A DNA stretch of 64,000 nt from an uncultured Bacteroidales bacterium (GTDB taxonomy: Bacteria > Bacteroidota > Bacteroidia > Bacteroidales > F082): NCBI GenBank assembly GCA_946185535.1, contig CAMHJX010000001.1:1-64000 (forward strand). The letters run 5' to 3'. A program made the position numbers and the translations under genes. The notes beneath the pieces are model-generated. The model made no database searches. It was not told where the DNA came from and saw only the letters and a list, made by a program, of their open reading frames with translations. The first letter of the stretch is position 1, and each line of letters opens with the position of its first letter. Of this stretch, positions 56,793-64,000 are shown one piece after another.

Positions 56793-58262
56793 ATGAGCAC
56801 TATCAAAGATTTGGAACCGAATGGCGTGTGGAGAAACTTCTACAGTCTCACCCAAATTCCGCGCCCTTCGAAGAAAGAAGCTAAGGTGATCGCCTTCATG
56901 AAGCAATGGGGCGAAGAACACGGTCTGGAAACCATTATTGAAGACTGCGGCAATGTCATCATGCGCAAGCCTGCCACGCCTGGCATGGAGAACCGCAAAG
57001 GTGTCATCCTGCAAGCCCACTTGGACATGGTTCCCCAAAAGAATGCCGACAAAGTACATGATTTCGAAAACGATCCGATTGAAACCCATATCGAAGACGG
57101 TTGGGTGAAGGCCAATGGCACCACCCTCGGTGCCGACGATGGTTTGGGCGCTGCCGCTGCCATGGCTGTCCTCGAAGCTACCGACCTGCAGCATGGTCCC
57201 ATCGAAGCCCTCTTCACCATCGATGAAGAGACCGGCATGACAGGCGCCAACAAACTTCAACCAGGATTGTTGCAAGGCGACATCCTGATGAACATGGACT
57301 CGGAGACCGAAGGCGAACTCTATGTGGGTTGCGCTGGTGGCATCGACAACATCGGTACTTGGACGCCTATCTTTGAAGCCGTTCCTGCTGGCATGAAAGC
57401 CTTCCGTCTCTTTGTGAAGGGACTGAAAGGTGGCCACTCGGGCATGGACATCAACCTGGGTCGTGCCAACGCCAACAAGGTGCTGAACACCATGCTGCTG
57501 ATGGCAGCCGAGAAATACGGTCTGCGTCTTGCCTGCATCGATGGTGGTAGCTTGCGCAATGCCATCCCAAGAGAAGCCGAAGCCATCGTGGTCATCCCTG
57601 CCGACAAGGAAGAAGAGTTCAAGCTGTATGCTGCTGGATATGAAGGCATCTGCAAGGAAGAATTCGCTGAAGTCGAACCCGAGCTGGCCATCCTCTGCGA
57701 ACCCGCCGAAATGCCCAAGCAGGTCATCGACGTGAAGACGCAAAACAACATGTTCTGCGCCATTGCACGCTATCCCAATGGTGTCATCGCCATGTCGGAA
57801 GACTTTGAAGGCACCACTGAGACTTCGAGCAACCTGGCTACATGGAAGATGGAAAACGGCAAGATCGAGTGCGTCTCACTGACCCGTAGCCTTGTCGATG
57901 CCGCCAAGGACAAGCTGGCCGAGGAGATCCGCAAGAACCTCACGGACAATGGTGCCGAGGCCTACTCCACCGGCGACTATCCCGGCTGGAAGCCTAACAT
58001 CAACTCGACCATCCTCAACCTGATGAAGAAGGTCTATCTAGAGAAGTTCGGCAAAGAGCCTAAAGTGATGGTCATCCACGCCGGCTTGGAATGCGGCATC
58101 CTCGGATCGAAGTATCCGCACTGGGACATGGTCTCATTCGGTCCCACCTTGGTGCACCCACACTCACCCGACGAAGCCCTGCTCATCGAGAGTGTGCAGC
58201 CCTTCTGGGACTTCCTCGTTGAAACACTGAGGAACATCCCCGAAAAAGAGGTCGTTGCATAA
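56793..58262 (+). CDS. pepD: aminoacyl-histidine dipeptidase (M20C)
   Basis: 489 aa. It cleaves Xaa-His and other dipeptides in the cytoplasm. Seen: QAHLDMVPQKN with zinc ligand His and Asp, GTTLGADDGLGAAAAM with the bridging Asp, FTIDEETGMTGA with general-base Glu and ligand Glu, the lid domain (GGHSGMDINLGRANANKVL), and VIHAGLECGILG with the final His-type ligand. Length is normal for PepD. No clear consensus box was seen, but GTATTTTAG (about 56661) is close. A strong terminator follows. Confidence 0.95.
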   Translation: MSTIKDLEPNGVWRNFYSLTQIPRPSKKEAKVIAFMKQWGEEHGLETIIEDCGNVIMRKPATPGMENRKGVILQAHLDMVPQKNADKVHDFENDPIETHIEDGWVKANGTTLGADDGLGAAAAMAVLEATDLQHGPIEALFTIDEETGMTGANKLQPGLLQGDILMNMDSETEGELYVGCAGGIDNIGTWTPIFEAVPAGMKAFRLFVKGLKGGHSGMDINLGRANANKVLNTMLLMAAEKYGLRLACIDGGSLRNAIPREAEAIVVIPADKEEEFKLYAAGYEGICKEEFAEVEPELAILCEPAEMPKQVIDVKTQNNMFCAIARYPNGVIAMSEDFEGTTETSSNLATWKMENGKIECVSLTRSLVDAAKDKLAEEIRKNLTDNGAEAYSTGDYPGWKPNINSTILNLMKKVYLEKFGKEPKVMVIHAGLECGILGSKYPHWDMVSFGPTLVHPHSPDEALLIESVQPFWDFLVETLRNIPEKEVVA

Positions 58263-58284
58263 GCGATTCATTATCATGGATTTG

Positions 58285-58318
58285 AAAAAGGCAAAATCGG
58301 CTTCAGTTTTGCCTTTTT
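58285..58318 (+). terminator. terminator of pepD
   Basis: AAAAAGGCAAAA/TTTTGCCTTTTT stem and T run, 22 bp past the stop. Confidence 0.85.
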
Positions 58319-58338
58319 CTTTTTTTTCAAAAAAAATG

Positions 58339-58368
58339 TTGGAGCAAAGGAAATTCTTTGTACTTTTG
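58339..58368 (+). promoter_or_regulatory. full promoter of rpmH
   Basis: TTG (58339-58341), 19 bp, then TACTTTTG (58361-58368): both elements at ideal spacing, 53 bp before the ATG. Confidence 0.75.
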
Positions 58369-58421
58369 CAGCCCGATTCAAAGGGATTCTAGCGAATAGT
58401 AACAATAAATAAGATAGAGAG

Positions 58422-58568
58422 ATGAAGCGCACTTATCAACCTTCGAACAGAAAACGTAGAAATAAACACGGTTTCAGAGAGAGAATGTCAACGGCTAACG
58501 GCCGTAAGGTATTGGCTCGCCGCAGAGCCAAAGGCAGAAAAAAACTTACAGTTTCTGACGAGTATTAA
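58422..58568 (+). CDS. rpmH: 50S ribosomal protein L34
   Basis: 48 aa, missed by common ORF cut-offs. Starts [18 protein letters not shown] and ends [15 protein letters not shown]: the invariant L34 opening and basic body are clear. It is part of the large subunit. Own promoter and terminator. In many bacteria it is beside rnpA and dnaA; here it is not, so it has moved, which is usual in Bacteroidota. Confidence 0.97.
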   Translation: MKRTYQPSNRKRRNKHGFRERMSTANGRKVLARRRAKGRKKLTVSDEY

Positions 58569-58605
58569 TTTTCGGAAGCCGTTATATTTCTCATTTAAGG
58601 TAACG

Positions 58606-58634
58606 AAGGCGAACCCATTAGGGATTCGCCTTTT
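58606..58634 (+). terminator. terminator of rpmH
   Basis: AGGCGAA(CCC)/(GGG)ATTCGCCT stem with TTTT, 38 bp after the stop. Confidence 0.75.
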
Positions 58635-58666
58635 GTTGTGTTCCTAGGTGAATTGCGAGACGCAAT

Positions 58667-59443
58667 TCATGACAATGAGCAACGATAGATGATTTCCTCT
58701 CCCCTACGCGCCAAGTGCATCCGCTCGCGCTGCTCTTCGGAAATCTCATAGTAAATCCTATCCTCCGTCACCTTGAAGCCCGCCTTGCGCAGCACCTCGG
58801 CATAGTCGCGACCGAATTGGCGCACATGGTCGTATTGTCCGTATAAACGCTGTCGTTCCTTCGGGTCGGTGACACTCGGGTCTTCAAAGGTGTCCACATC
58901 GGGATTGATGGGAACCAACAGAATCGCCCAACCATTAGGCTTCAGGATACGCTGGATTTCAGAGAAAGCCTTATTGGCATCGCTGACATGTTCAAGGACA
59001 TGATTGCAGATGACCACATCGTAGGTGTCGCTCGGTTGGTCGATGGCGGTAACATCGAGATGCAAGTCGGCAATGGGAGAATCTAAGTCAGCGGTGGTGT
59101 AGTCGAGGTTTTTCAAAGCACGGAAACGCTTCAAGAAAGGCTGTTCAGGCGCAAAATGCAACACCTTGAGAGAAGCCGTGAAGAGATCCGTCTTCTCTTT
59201 CAGATAGAGCCACAGCAAACGGTGGCGTTCCAACGAAAGGCAATTGGGACACAACCTGTTATCCATCGCCTTGCCGTAACCGTAAGGCAAAAACTTACGA
59301 AAATGCTTGCCGCACACAGGGCATTCCACCTTGTTGCCCCAATAGAACGGGCGGATTAGGATACTGAACACATAGCTCAACCTGATAAGCCATTGGCGGG
59401 GAAATATCTTGGTAAAAAGAGAAATCAACTTCTTCATAATCAT
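58667..59443 (-). CDS. SAM-dependent methyltransferase with zinc-ribbon-like N-terminus
   Basis: 258 aa. Seen: N-terminal helix, CPVCGKHFRKF...NRLCPNCLSLERHRLLWLY (two CxxC pairs, about 41-70), then a class I methyltransferase with VLHFAPEQPF at motif I, LDYTTADLDSPIADLHLDVT, and VICNHVLEHVSDANKAFSEIQRILKPNGW (post-motif). The VLEHVSD and LKPNG signatures are those of Methyltransf_11. The Cys motif resembles that of glycan-linked methyltransferases. The ATG at 59443 overlaps the stop of the glycosyltransferase by 4 bp, so both serve one pathway, likely a surface glycan. Substrate unknown. Confidence 0.85.
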   Translation of the reverse strand: MIMKKLISLFTKIFPRQWLIRLSYVFSILIRPFYWGNKVECPVCGKHFRKFLPYGYGKAMDNRLCPNCLSLERHRLLWLYLKEKTDLFTASLKVLHFAPEQPFLKRFRALKNLDYTTADLDSPIADLHLDVTAIDQPSDTYDVVICNHVLEHVSDANKAFSEIQRILKPNGWAILLVPINPDVDTFEDPSVTDPKERQRLYGQYDHVRQFGRDYAEVLRKAGFKVTEDRIYYEISEEQRERMHLARRGEEIIYRCSLS

Positions 59444-60585
59444 TTGTCAGATTTGGTGTTACATGCATTATGAACCGACATAATGGTTTCGGTCATGCGA
59501 GTCCATGAGTACTTTTTCTTCTCTTCCACAATATGAACCTCAAATTCAGGCATACGATGGTTGGAAAAGAAATCATTGAGAGCATCCGCGATGCTAAGAG
59601 GATTGGGATTCACTGCATAACCCACGATCCCGTTGGGGACAATCTCCTCAAGACCTCCCACATTGGTCACCAACATAGGTTTCTCGAAATGGTAAGCGAC
59701 CTGAGTGACACCACTTTGAGTAGCCGATTTGTACGGTTGCACCACAATATCGCAGGCGTTGAAATAATCCTTCACTTGCTCATCGGGGACGAACTGGTTG
59801 ACGATAATGACTTTATCCTGCAAGCCAAGCGATTTCATTTTTTCCAAATAAGGCGATTCGTCATCATAAAATTCACCTGCAACAATCAACTTTAAAGGAT
59901 AGGCCCTCAAACGCTCGTCGGCAAAAGCTTCCAAAAGCCAGTCAAGACCCTTATAGGCGCGCACCAAACCGAAAAACAGCATATACCGAAAACCTTGGTC
60001 AAGACCGAGATGCTCCAATGCGGTCTTACGAGGTTCCTTCGCTCCATAATGGTCATAAATAGGATGCGGTGCCCATGCCTTAGGTTTCAGGTGTTTGTCA
60101 AGCTTTGCCACCTCTTCCATCACCGACTTTGAAAGCGCGACAAAGCCATCCATCGACTTTACAAAATAAGGTGTCAGCCATCTGTCAATCAGCGAACCTT
60201 CATGCGGCATCATATTGTGTATCAATGCAATGCATTTTGTATTTTTGATTCGTCGAGCGATACTACCATAACAAGGTGCGAAAAACGACATCCAATAGGC
60301 AAACACCACCATATCGTAATGACCACGATTGACCATTCGCCCGACTTTCTTCCAATTGAATGGATTGATTGAGCTCACGCATCTTTCGATGTGAAGATCC
60401 TCAGGGGCTGGGTCGATAGTATATTGCGTCTTCCCAGGAAAAAGGAAGTTCGGATACTGGAGGGTGAAAGTAATGATGGAAACATCATGGCCTTCAGCCT
60501 GAAACTGACGTGCCAATCGCTCATTGAAAGCGGCGATACCGCCACGGTAAGGATAGGCTGTTCCCAAAATAACTATCTTACTCAT
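59440..60585 (-). CDS. glycosyltransferase family 4
   Basis: 381 aa. Seen: GTAYPYRGGIAAFNERLARQ (donor-side Gly-rich start), GHDVSIITFT, a middle with LIHNMMPHEGSLIDR, FFGLVRAYKGLDWLLEAFAD and LIVAGEFYDDESPYLE, ACDIVVQPYKSATQSGVTQVAYHFEKPMLVTNVGG with the E-x7-E-like donor motif replaced in part, and GIVGYAVNP. A GT-B fold enzyme that adds sugars to a lipid-linked or surface glycan. Coupled (4 bp) with the methyltransferase downstream. Sugar and acceptor are not known. The start codon has a good distance to the divergent gene at 60747. Confidence 0.88.
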   Translation of the reverse strand: MSKIVILGTAYPYRGGIAAFNERLARQFQAEGHDVSIITFTLQYPNFLFPGKTQYTIDPAPEDLHIERCVSSINPFNWKKVGRMVNRGHYDMVVFAYWMSFFAPCYGSIARRIKNTKCIALIHNMMPHEGSLIDRWLTPYFVKSMDGFVALSKSVMEEVAKLDKHLKPKAWAPHPIYDHYGAKEPRKTALEHLGLDQGFRYMLFFGLVRAYKGLDWLLEAFADERLRAYPLKLIVAGEFYDDESPYLEKMKSLGLQDKVIIVNQFVPDEQVKDYFNACDIVVQPYKSATQSGVTQVAYHFEKPMLVTNVGGLEEIVPNGIVGYAVNPNPLSIADALNDFFSNHRMPEFEVHIVEEKKKYSWTRMTETIMSVHNACNTKSDK

Positions 60586-60717
60586 AATGGTTTACAAATA
60601 GACTGACAAAAAGACATAATGGCAAGCCACTATCGCCAATTCGTGGCAAAATTATTAAAAAAAGGCTGACCAGACACTTAAATTGTCGTTTTCGAGGGAA
60701 AGAACCAATTTTATTCG

Positions 60718-60725
60718 TAATTTCG
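60718..60725 (+). promoter_or_regulatory. probable -7 box of the DUF4834-YfhO genes
   Basis: TAATTTCG, one mismatch to TAnnTTTG, 22 bp before the ATG at 60747. Confidence 0.4.
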
Positions 60726-60746
60726 CAGCACCTTAATTAAAAGAAA

Positions 60747-60962
60747 ATGGGGGATTTTTGGAAAATACTGCTCATCGCCATCTTGATTTTCTATGTATTT
60801 AACATGATTATCAAATTGGTTTTCAGGAGAAAGGTAAGGAAACTCCAGCAACAGATGGAGCAATATACTCAGGGCGAAACCGAGTCAAGAACTGACGAGT
60901 CCAAGACTCCCCATGTCGACCCAAATATAGGTGAATACACTGATTTTGAAGAAATTGAATAG
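60747..60962 (+). CDS. DUF4834 family small membrane protein
   Basis: 71 aa. Seen: one hydrophobic segment (about 7-24, ILLIAILIFYVFNMIIKLVF), basic RRKVRKLQQQMEQ, and an acidic end (TDESKTPHVDPNIGEYTDFEEIE) with the family-typical GEYTDFEE tail. Known only as a conserved small Bacteroidota protein next to the YfhO gene, function unknown. 15 bp gap to the next gene, probably co-transcribed. Confidence 0.85.
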   Translation: MGDFWKILLIAILIFYVFNMIIKLVFRRKVRKLQQQMEQYTQGETESRTDESKTPHVDPNIGEYTDFEEIE

Positions 60963-60977
60963 AAAAACAACAAAATA

Positions 60978-63470
60978 ATGAAGAATAACTTTTTCAAAAA
61001 AAACAAGAAAATCCTGGGCATCGCGGCAGCCATCATTGCTTTTGCGGTCATCACATTGGTTTATTTCTCACCCATCTTTGAAGGAAAGCGCCTTCAACAG
61101 CATGACATTGGCATGTATAAGGGTATGTCGAAAGAGATTGCCGACTACCGTGAAAGCACTGGCGAAACCACCCTTTGGACCAACTCAATGTTTGGCGGCA
61201 TGCCCGCATGGAACATCTCGGCTCGACAGAATTCAAACCTCTTTAACGAAATCCATCCCATACTGTCATTGGGCTTACCGAGCCCGATTGGGTCGGTATT
61301 CATTGCAATGTTAGGTTTCTTCCTCCTCATGCTGGTGCTCGACTGTAGTGTATGGCTGAGTTTTGTGGGAGCGCTAGCCTACGGCTTTACATCCTATCTT
61401 TTCATCATCATCGGAGCAGGGCACAACACGAAAGCCTTTGCCATGGCCTACATGGCTCCAGTCATCGCTGGCGTGCTCTTGGCCTACAAAGGGAAATACC
61501 TTTGGGGAGCACTCCTCACTGCATTCGCACTTGCTCTTGAAGTGAAGGCTAATCACCTTCAAATCACCTATTATCTATTACTGATACTTATCATCATCAT
61601 CGTTGCCGAATTCCTCGGCGACATAAAGGCAAAGAAGATAGGTCATTTCTTCAAAGCCTCGGCTGTACTATTGGTGGCTGCCATCTTCGGCATCTTGACC
61701 AACTTCACCATCCTGTATGCCAACTACGACTATGGTAAGGAAACCACCCGTGGCAACCCTGTTTTGGCGAGTGATGAAAGCAACCAGACTAAGGGACTCG
61801 ACCGCGACTACATCACCCAATGGAGCTATGGCAAGGGCGAGACATGGAGTCTGCTGATACCCAATGTCAAAGGTGGCGCTTCTGCTTACATAGGCAACCA
61901 GAATACAGCTTTGGAAAAAGCCGATAGTCGTTTCCGGTCCAACATTGCCCAAAGCAATGCCTATTGGGGCGACCAACCCGGAACAAGTGGTCCCGTATAT
62001 GTAGGTGCCATCGTTGTGTTCCTTTTTGTACTTGGAACCTTGACCGTGAAAGGCAAGCTCAAATGGGCCTTGCTCATTGCCACAATACTCTCCATCTTGC
62101 TCAGCTGGGGGAAGAACTTCATGGGCTTCACCGATTTCTTCATTGACCATGTCCCCGGCTACAACAAGTTCCGAGCCGTATCCATGACATTAGTTATCGC
62201 GGAGGTATGCATGCCACTACTGGGATTCCTTGGCCTAGCTGAAATCGTCAAAGACCCAGAAACCTTCAAGAAGAATCTGCCCAAGTTTTTCATCGCCTTG
62301 GGCATCACGGCTGGATTCTGCCTCCTCTTCTATCTCATGCCCAAGACCTTCTTCAATTTCCTCAGCCAAGGCGAAGCCAAACAATTTGCGCAGCTGAGTT
62401 CGGGTAAAGAAGGCGCCATCTATACCCAGTTTGCCTCACAGCTCGAAAACGTCAGAGTGGCTATCTTCCGCAAGGATGCCATCCGCAGCTTCGTCTTCAT
62501 CATCTTGGCTGCTGTACTTCTCTTTATTTATGGCAAGGGAAAGTTGAAAGCTCTTCCCGCCATGGCTATCCTTGCTGCCTTGGTGATTGTTGACATGTAT
62601 CCTATCGACAGACGTTACCTCAACAACGACAATTTCGTCGACAAGGCTAAGTCTGACAAGCCTTTCGTGGCCTCAGCTGCCGACAAATACATCCTAGACG
62701 ACAAGAGCCTTGACTTTAGGGTGGCGGACATCACCAAAGACATGTTCAACGACGCCAGCACATCCTATTTCCACAAGTCGATTGGTGGCTATTCGGGAGC
62801 CAAGCTCCGCCGTTATCAAGACATCATCAGCAAGTACCTCGGCGCCGAACTCAACCAACTCAGATCTGCAAAGACTGCACAAGACATGATGCTGCTCCTA
62901 GAACAACAAGAAGTGCTTAACATGTTGAACACCAAATACATCATCTACAACCCTCAGAGCCAGCCGTTCGAAAACCCGTTCGCATACGGTAACGCTTGGA
63001 TAGTGAGCAATGTTCAACTGGCCAGCACAGCCAACGAAGAATTCGACGCCTTGGCCACAACCGACATGTATCGCACTGCCATCATCAACAAAGAGTTCGA
63101 ACAACAGGTGTCAGGTTATAAACCCAATGCGGAAGAAGGCAGCATCACTTTGACCGACTACCAACCCAATCAACTGACTTACAATTTCTCAGCAAACGAG
63201 AACAAGTTAGTGGTTTTCTCAGAGATATGGACCAGCAAAGGCTGGACCATGCATATTGACGGCCAAGAACACCCTATCCTCCGTGCCAACTACCTGCTGC
63301 GCGCCGCCATGATTCCTGCTGGACAGCACGAAATCGTGATGCGCTACGAGCCGAAGATCTGGAAAGTGGGCGGAATGATTTCACTGGTGAGTTCGTTGGC
63401 CATTTTGCTTGCTACTGTGGGTGCCATCATCTTCTCGCTGAAGAAGCAAAAAGTTTCGACAAAAGGATGA
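60978..63470 (+). CDS. YfhO family membrane protein
   Basis: 830 aa. Seen: about 12-14 membrane segments, conserved YKGMSKEIADYRESTGETTLWTNSMFGGMPAWN near the N-terminus, and a large extracytoplasmic C-terminal domain (SFDNPF..., SEIWTSKGWTMHIDGQEHPILRANYLLRAAMIPAGQHEIVMRYEP). Known: YfhO proteins belong to the GT-C-like superfamily and help add sugars to envelope polymers, for example glycosylation of lipoteichoic acid in Bacillus. A sugar transfer role in envelope glycan assembly fits its place between DUF4834 and a GT2 gene (3-bp gap). Confidence 0.9.
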   Translation: MKNNFFKKNKKILGIAAAIIAFAVITLVYFSPIFEGKRLQQHDIGMYKGMSKEIADYRESTGETTLWTNSMFGGMPAWNISARQNSNLFNEIHPILSLGLPSPIGSVFIAMLGFFLLMLVLDCSVWLSFVGALAYGFTSYLFIIIGAGHNTKAFAMAYMAPVIAGVLLAYKGKYLWGALLTAFALALEVKANHLQITYYLLLILIIIIVAEFLGDIKAKKIGHFFKASAVLLVAAIFGILTNFTILYANYDYGKETTRGNPVLASDESNQTKGLDRDYITQWSYGKGETWSLLIPNVKGGASAYIGNQNTALEKADSRFRSNIAQSNAYWGDQPGTSGPVYVGAIVVFLFVLGTLTVKGKLKWALLIATILSILLSWGKNFMGFTDFFIDHVPGYNKFRAVSMTLVIAEVCMPLLGFLGLAEIVKDPETFKKNLPKFFIALGITAGFCLLFYLMPKTFFNFLSQGEAKQFAQLSSGKEGAIYTQFASQLENVRVAIFRKDAIRSFVFIILAAVLLFIYGKGKLKALPAMAILAALVIVDMYPIDRRYLNNDNFVDKAKSDKPFVASAADKYILDDKSLDFRVADITKDMFNDASTSYFHKSIGGYSGAKLRRYQDIISKYLGAELNQLRSAKTAQDMMLLLEQQEVLNMLNTKYIIYNPQSQPFENPFAYGNAWIVSNVQLASTANEEFDALATTDMYRTAIINKEFEQQVSGYKPNAEEGSITLTDYQPNQLTYNFSANENKLVVFSEIWTSKGWTMHIDGQEHPILRANYLLRAAMIPAGQHEIVMRYEPKIWKVGGMISLVSSLAILLATVGAIIFSLKKQKVSTKG

Positions 63471-63473
63471 TTC

Positions 63474-64000
63474 ATGCTCTCCATCATCGTCTGCACATAT
63501 AACCGCGACAAATACCTTTATGGTGCACTTCGATGCATCGCCGAAAACGGTTTCCCGGCAGAAGCATACGAAATCATTTTGGTCAACAACATGTCGACCG
63601 ACAACACTGAAAGCGAATGCCAAAAGTTTGGGAAAGACTATCCCGATGTGAATTTTCGTTATTTTGTCGAGACCAACCAAGGTCTGTCGTATGCACGAAA
63701 TCGAGGCATCAAAGAAAGCCGGGGAGAGACCTTGCTCTTTTTGGATGACGACTCCTACATACAACAAGATTACCTGAAAAACTTACAGCGACAACTAGAC
63801 GATCATCCTGAAGCGGACGCTTTTGGAGGCAAGATCGATCCCATATTCGAGTCGGGCGAAACTCCGAAATGGCTCTCAAAATGGAACTATTCATGGGTGT
63901 CGGCCATCGACATGGGCGACAAGGTTTGCCAATTTGAGGGCAAAGCTTTCCCCATTGGTGCCAATATGGGTATCAGAAAAGAGATGATAGAAAAAACAGG
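63474..64000 (+). CDS. glycosyltransferase family 2, partial (cut by the window edge)
   Basis: ATG at 63474; 175 codons are visible. Seen: MLSIIVCTYNRDKYLYGALR, LVNNMSTDNTESECQ (donor-binding), NQGLSYARNRGIKESRGETLLFLDDDSYIQQ with the metal-binding DDD, and GGKIDPIFESGETPKWL. GT-A fold enzyme that moves a nucleotide-sugar unit to a lipid or glycan acceptor. Follows YfhO by 3 bp. The C-terminal half is outside the window. Confidence 0.92.
   Translation, partial: MLSIIVCTYNRDKYLYGALRCIAENGFPAEAYEIILVNNMSTDNTESECQKFGKDYPDVNFRYFVETNQGLSYARNRGIKESRGETLLFLDDDSYIQQDYLKNLQRQLDDHPEADAFGGKIDPIFESGETPKWLSKWNYSWVSAIDMGDKVCQFEGKAFPIGANMGIRKEMIEKT

Noticed and set aside
1-64000. CRISPR array, rRNA or tRNA genes
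   Set aside because: No regular spaced repeats of CRISPR type, and no rRNA or tRNA core sequence was found on reading; a covariance search would be the decisive test.

Overview
The window reads as a chromosome segment of a gut-type or host-associated Bacteroidales (Bacteroidota). The signs are: -7 boxes of the TAnnTTTG type (often TATTTTTG or TACTTTTG) in front of many genes, three secreted proteins with type IX secretion (T9SS) C-terminal sorting tails (YPNP...), a PorE-like T9SS anchor protein, many MKK...C lipoproteins, DUF4290 next to murA, DUF5606, DUF4834, fused SecDF, and a MurA with Asp in place of the catalytic Cys. No rRNA, tRNA or CRISPR was seen.

Layout. 1-7.4 kb is an accessory island: tandem repeats, a phage-type M15 endopeptidase and a nuclease lipoprotein on the minus strand, then three tandem DUF6266 paralogs, a membrane coiled-coil protein and a lipoprotein with a C-terminal membrane segment on the plus strand. 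Next come two covarying hairpin repeats, a candidate small RNA, and a tyrosine recombinase split by an in-frame TAG beside attachment-like repeats. 7.4-31.9 kb is mostly housekeeping: UvrD/PcrA helicase, DUF4290-murA, grpE-dnaJ, an ABC-2 exporter, secDF, a C10 protease, PorE-like protein, purM, prfA, pyrF. A regulator/lipoprotein pair has been inserted between purM and prfA and has left a copy of the prfA 5' end behind.

32-41 kb holds an Omp28-like T9SS protein, ilvE, a methyltransferase, lipoproteins, a GH33 sialidase and an M28 peptidase, which fits a glycan- and protein-degrading gut lifestyle. 41-49.6 kb is a second accessory region: a murB 3' remnant with a repeat element inserted in frame, a DUF4143 ATPase flanked by broken copies of one lost gene, a zinc-ribbon membrane protein, a small P-loop NTPase, secreted proteins and a receptor-like Ser/Thr kinase.

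49.6-64 kb returns to core genes: pyrKD, DUF5606, a three-gene steroid 5-alpha-reductase / Old-Yellow-Enzyme / short-chain dehydrogenase operon (the composition expected of a bile-acid or steroid A-ring operon), a zinc protease, pepD, rpmH (too short for usual ORF cut-offs), and a cell-surface glycan group (methyltransferase, GT4, YfhO membrane protein, GT2 cut by the window edge). Several short dispersed inverted-repeat families occupy intergenic gaps; one has entered the murB remnant. The most unusual items are the steroid-type operon, the integrase-linked island with its covarying hairpins, the murB remnant with its in-frame repeat, and the prfA scar.
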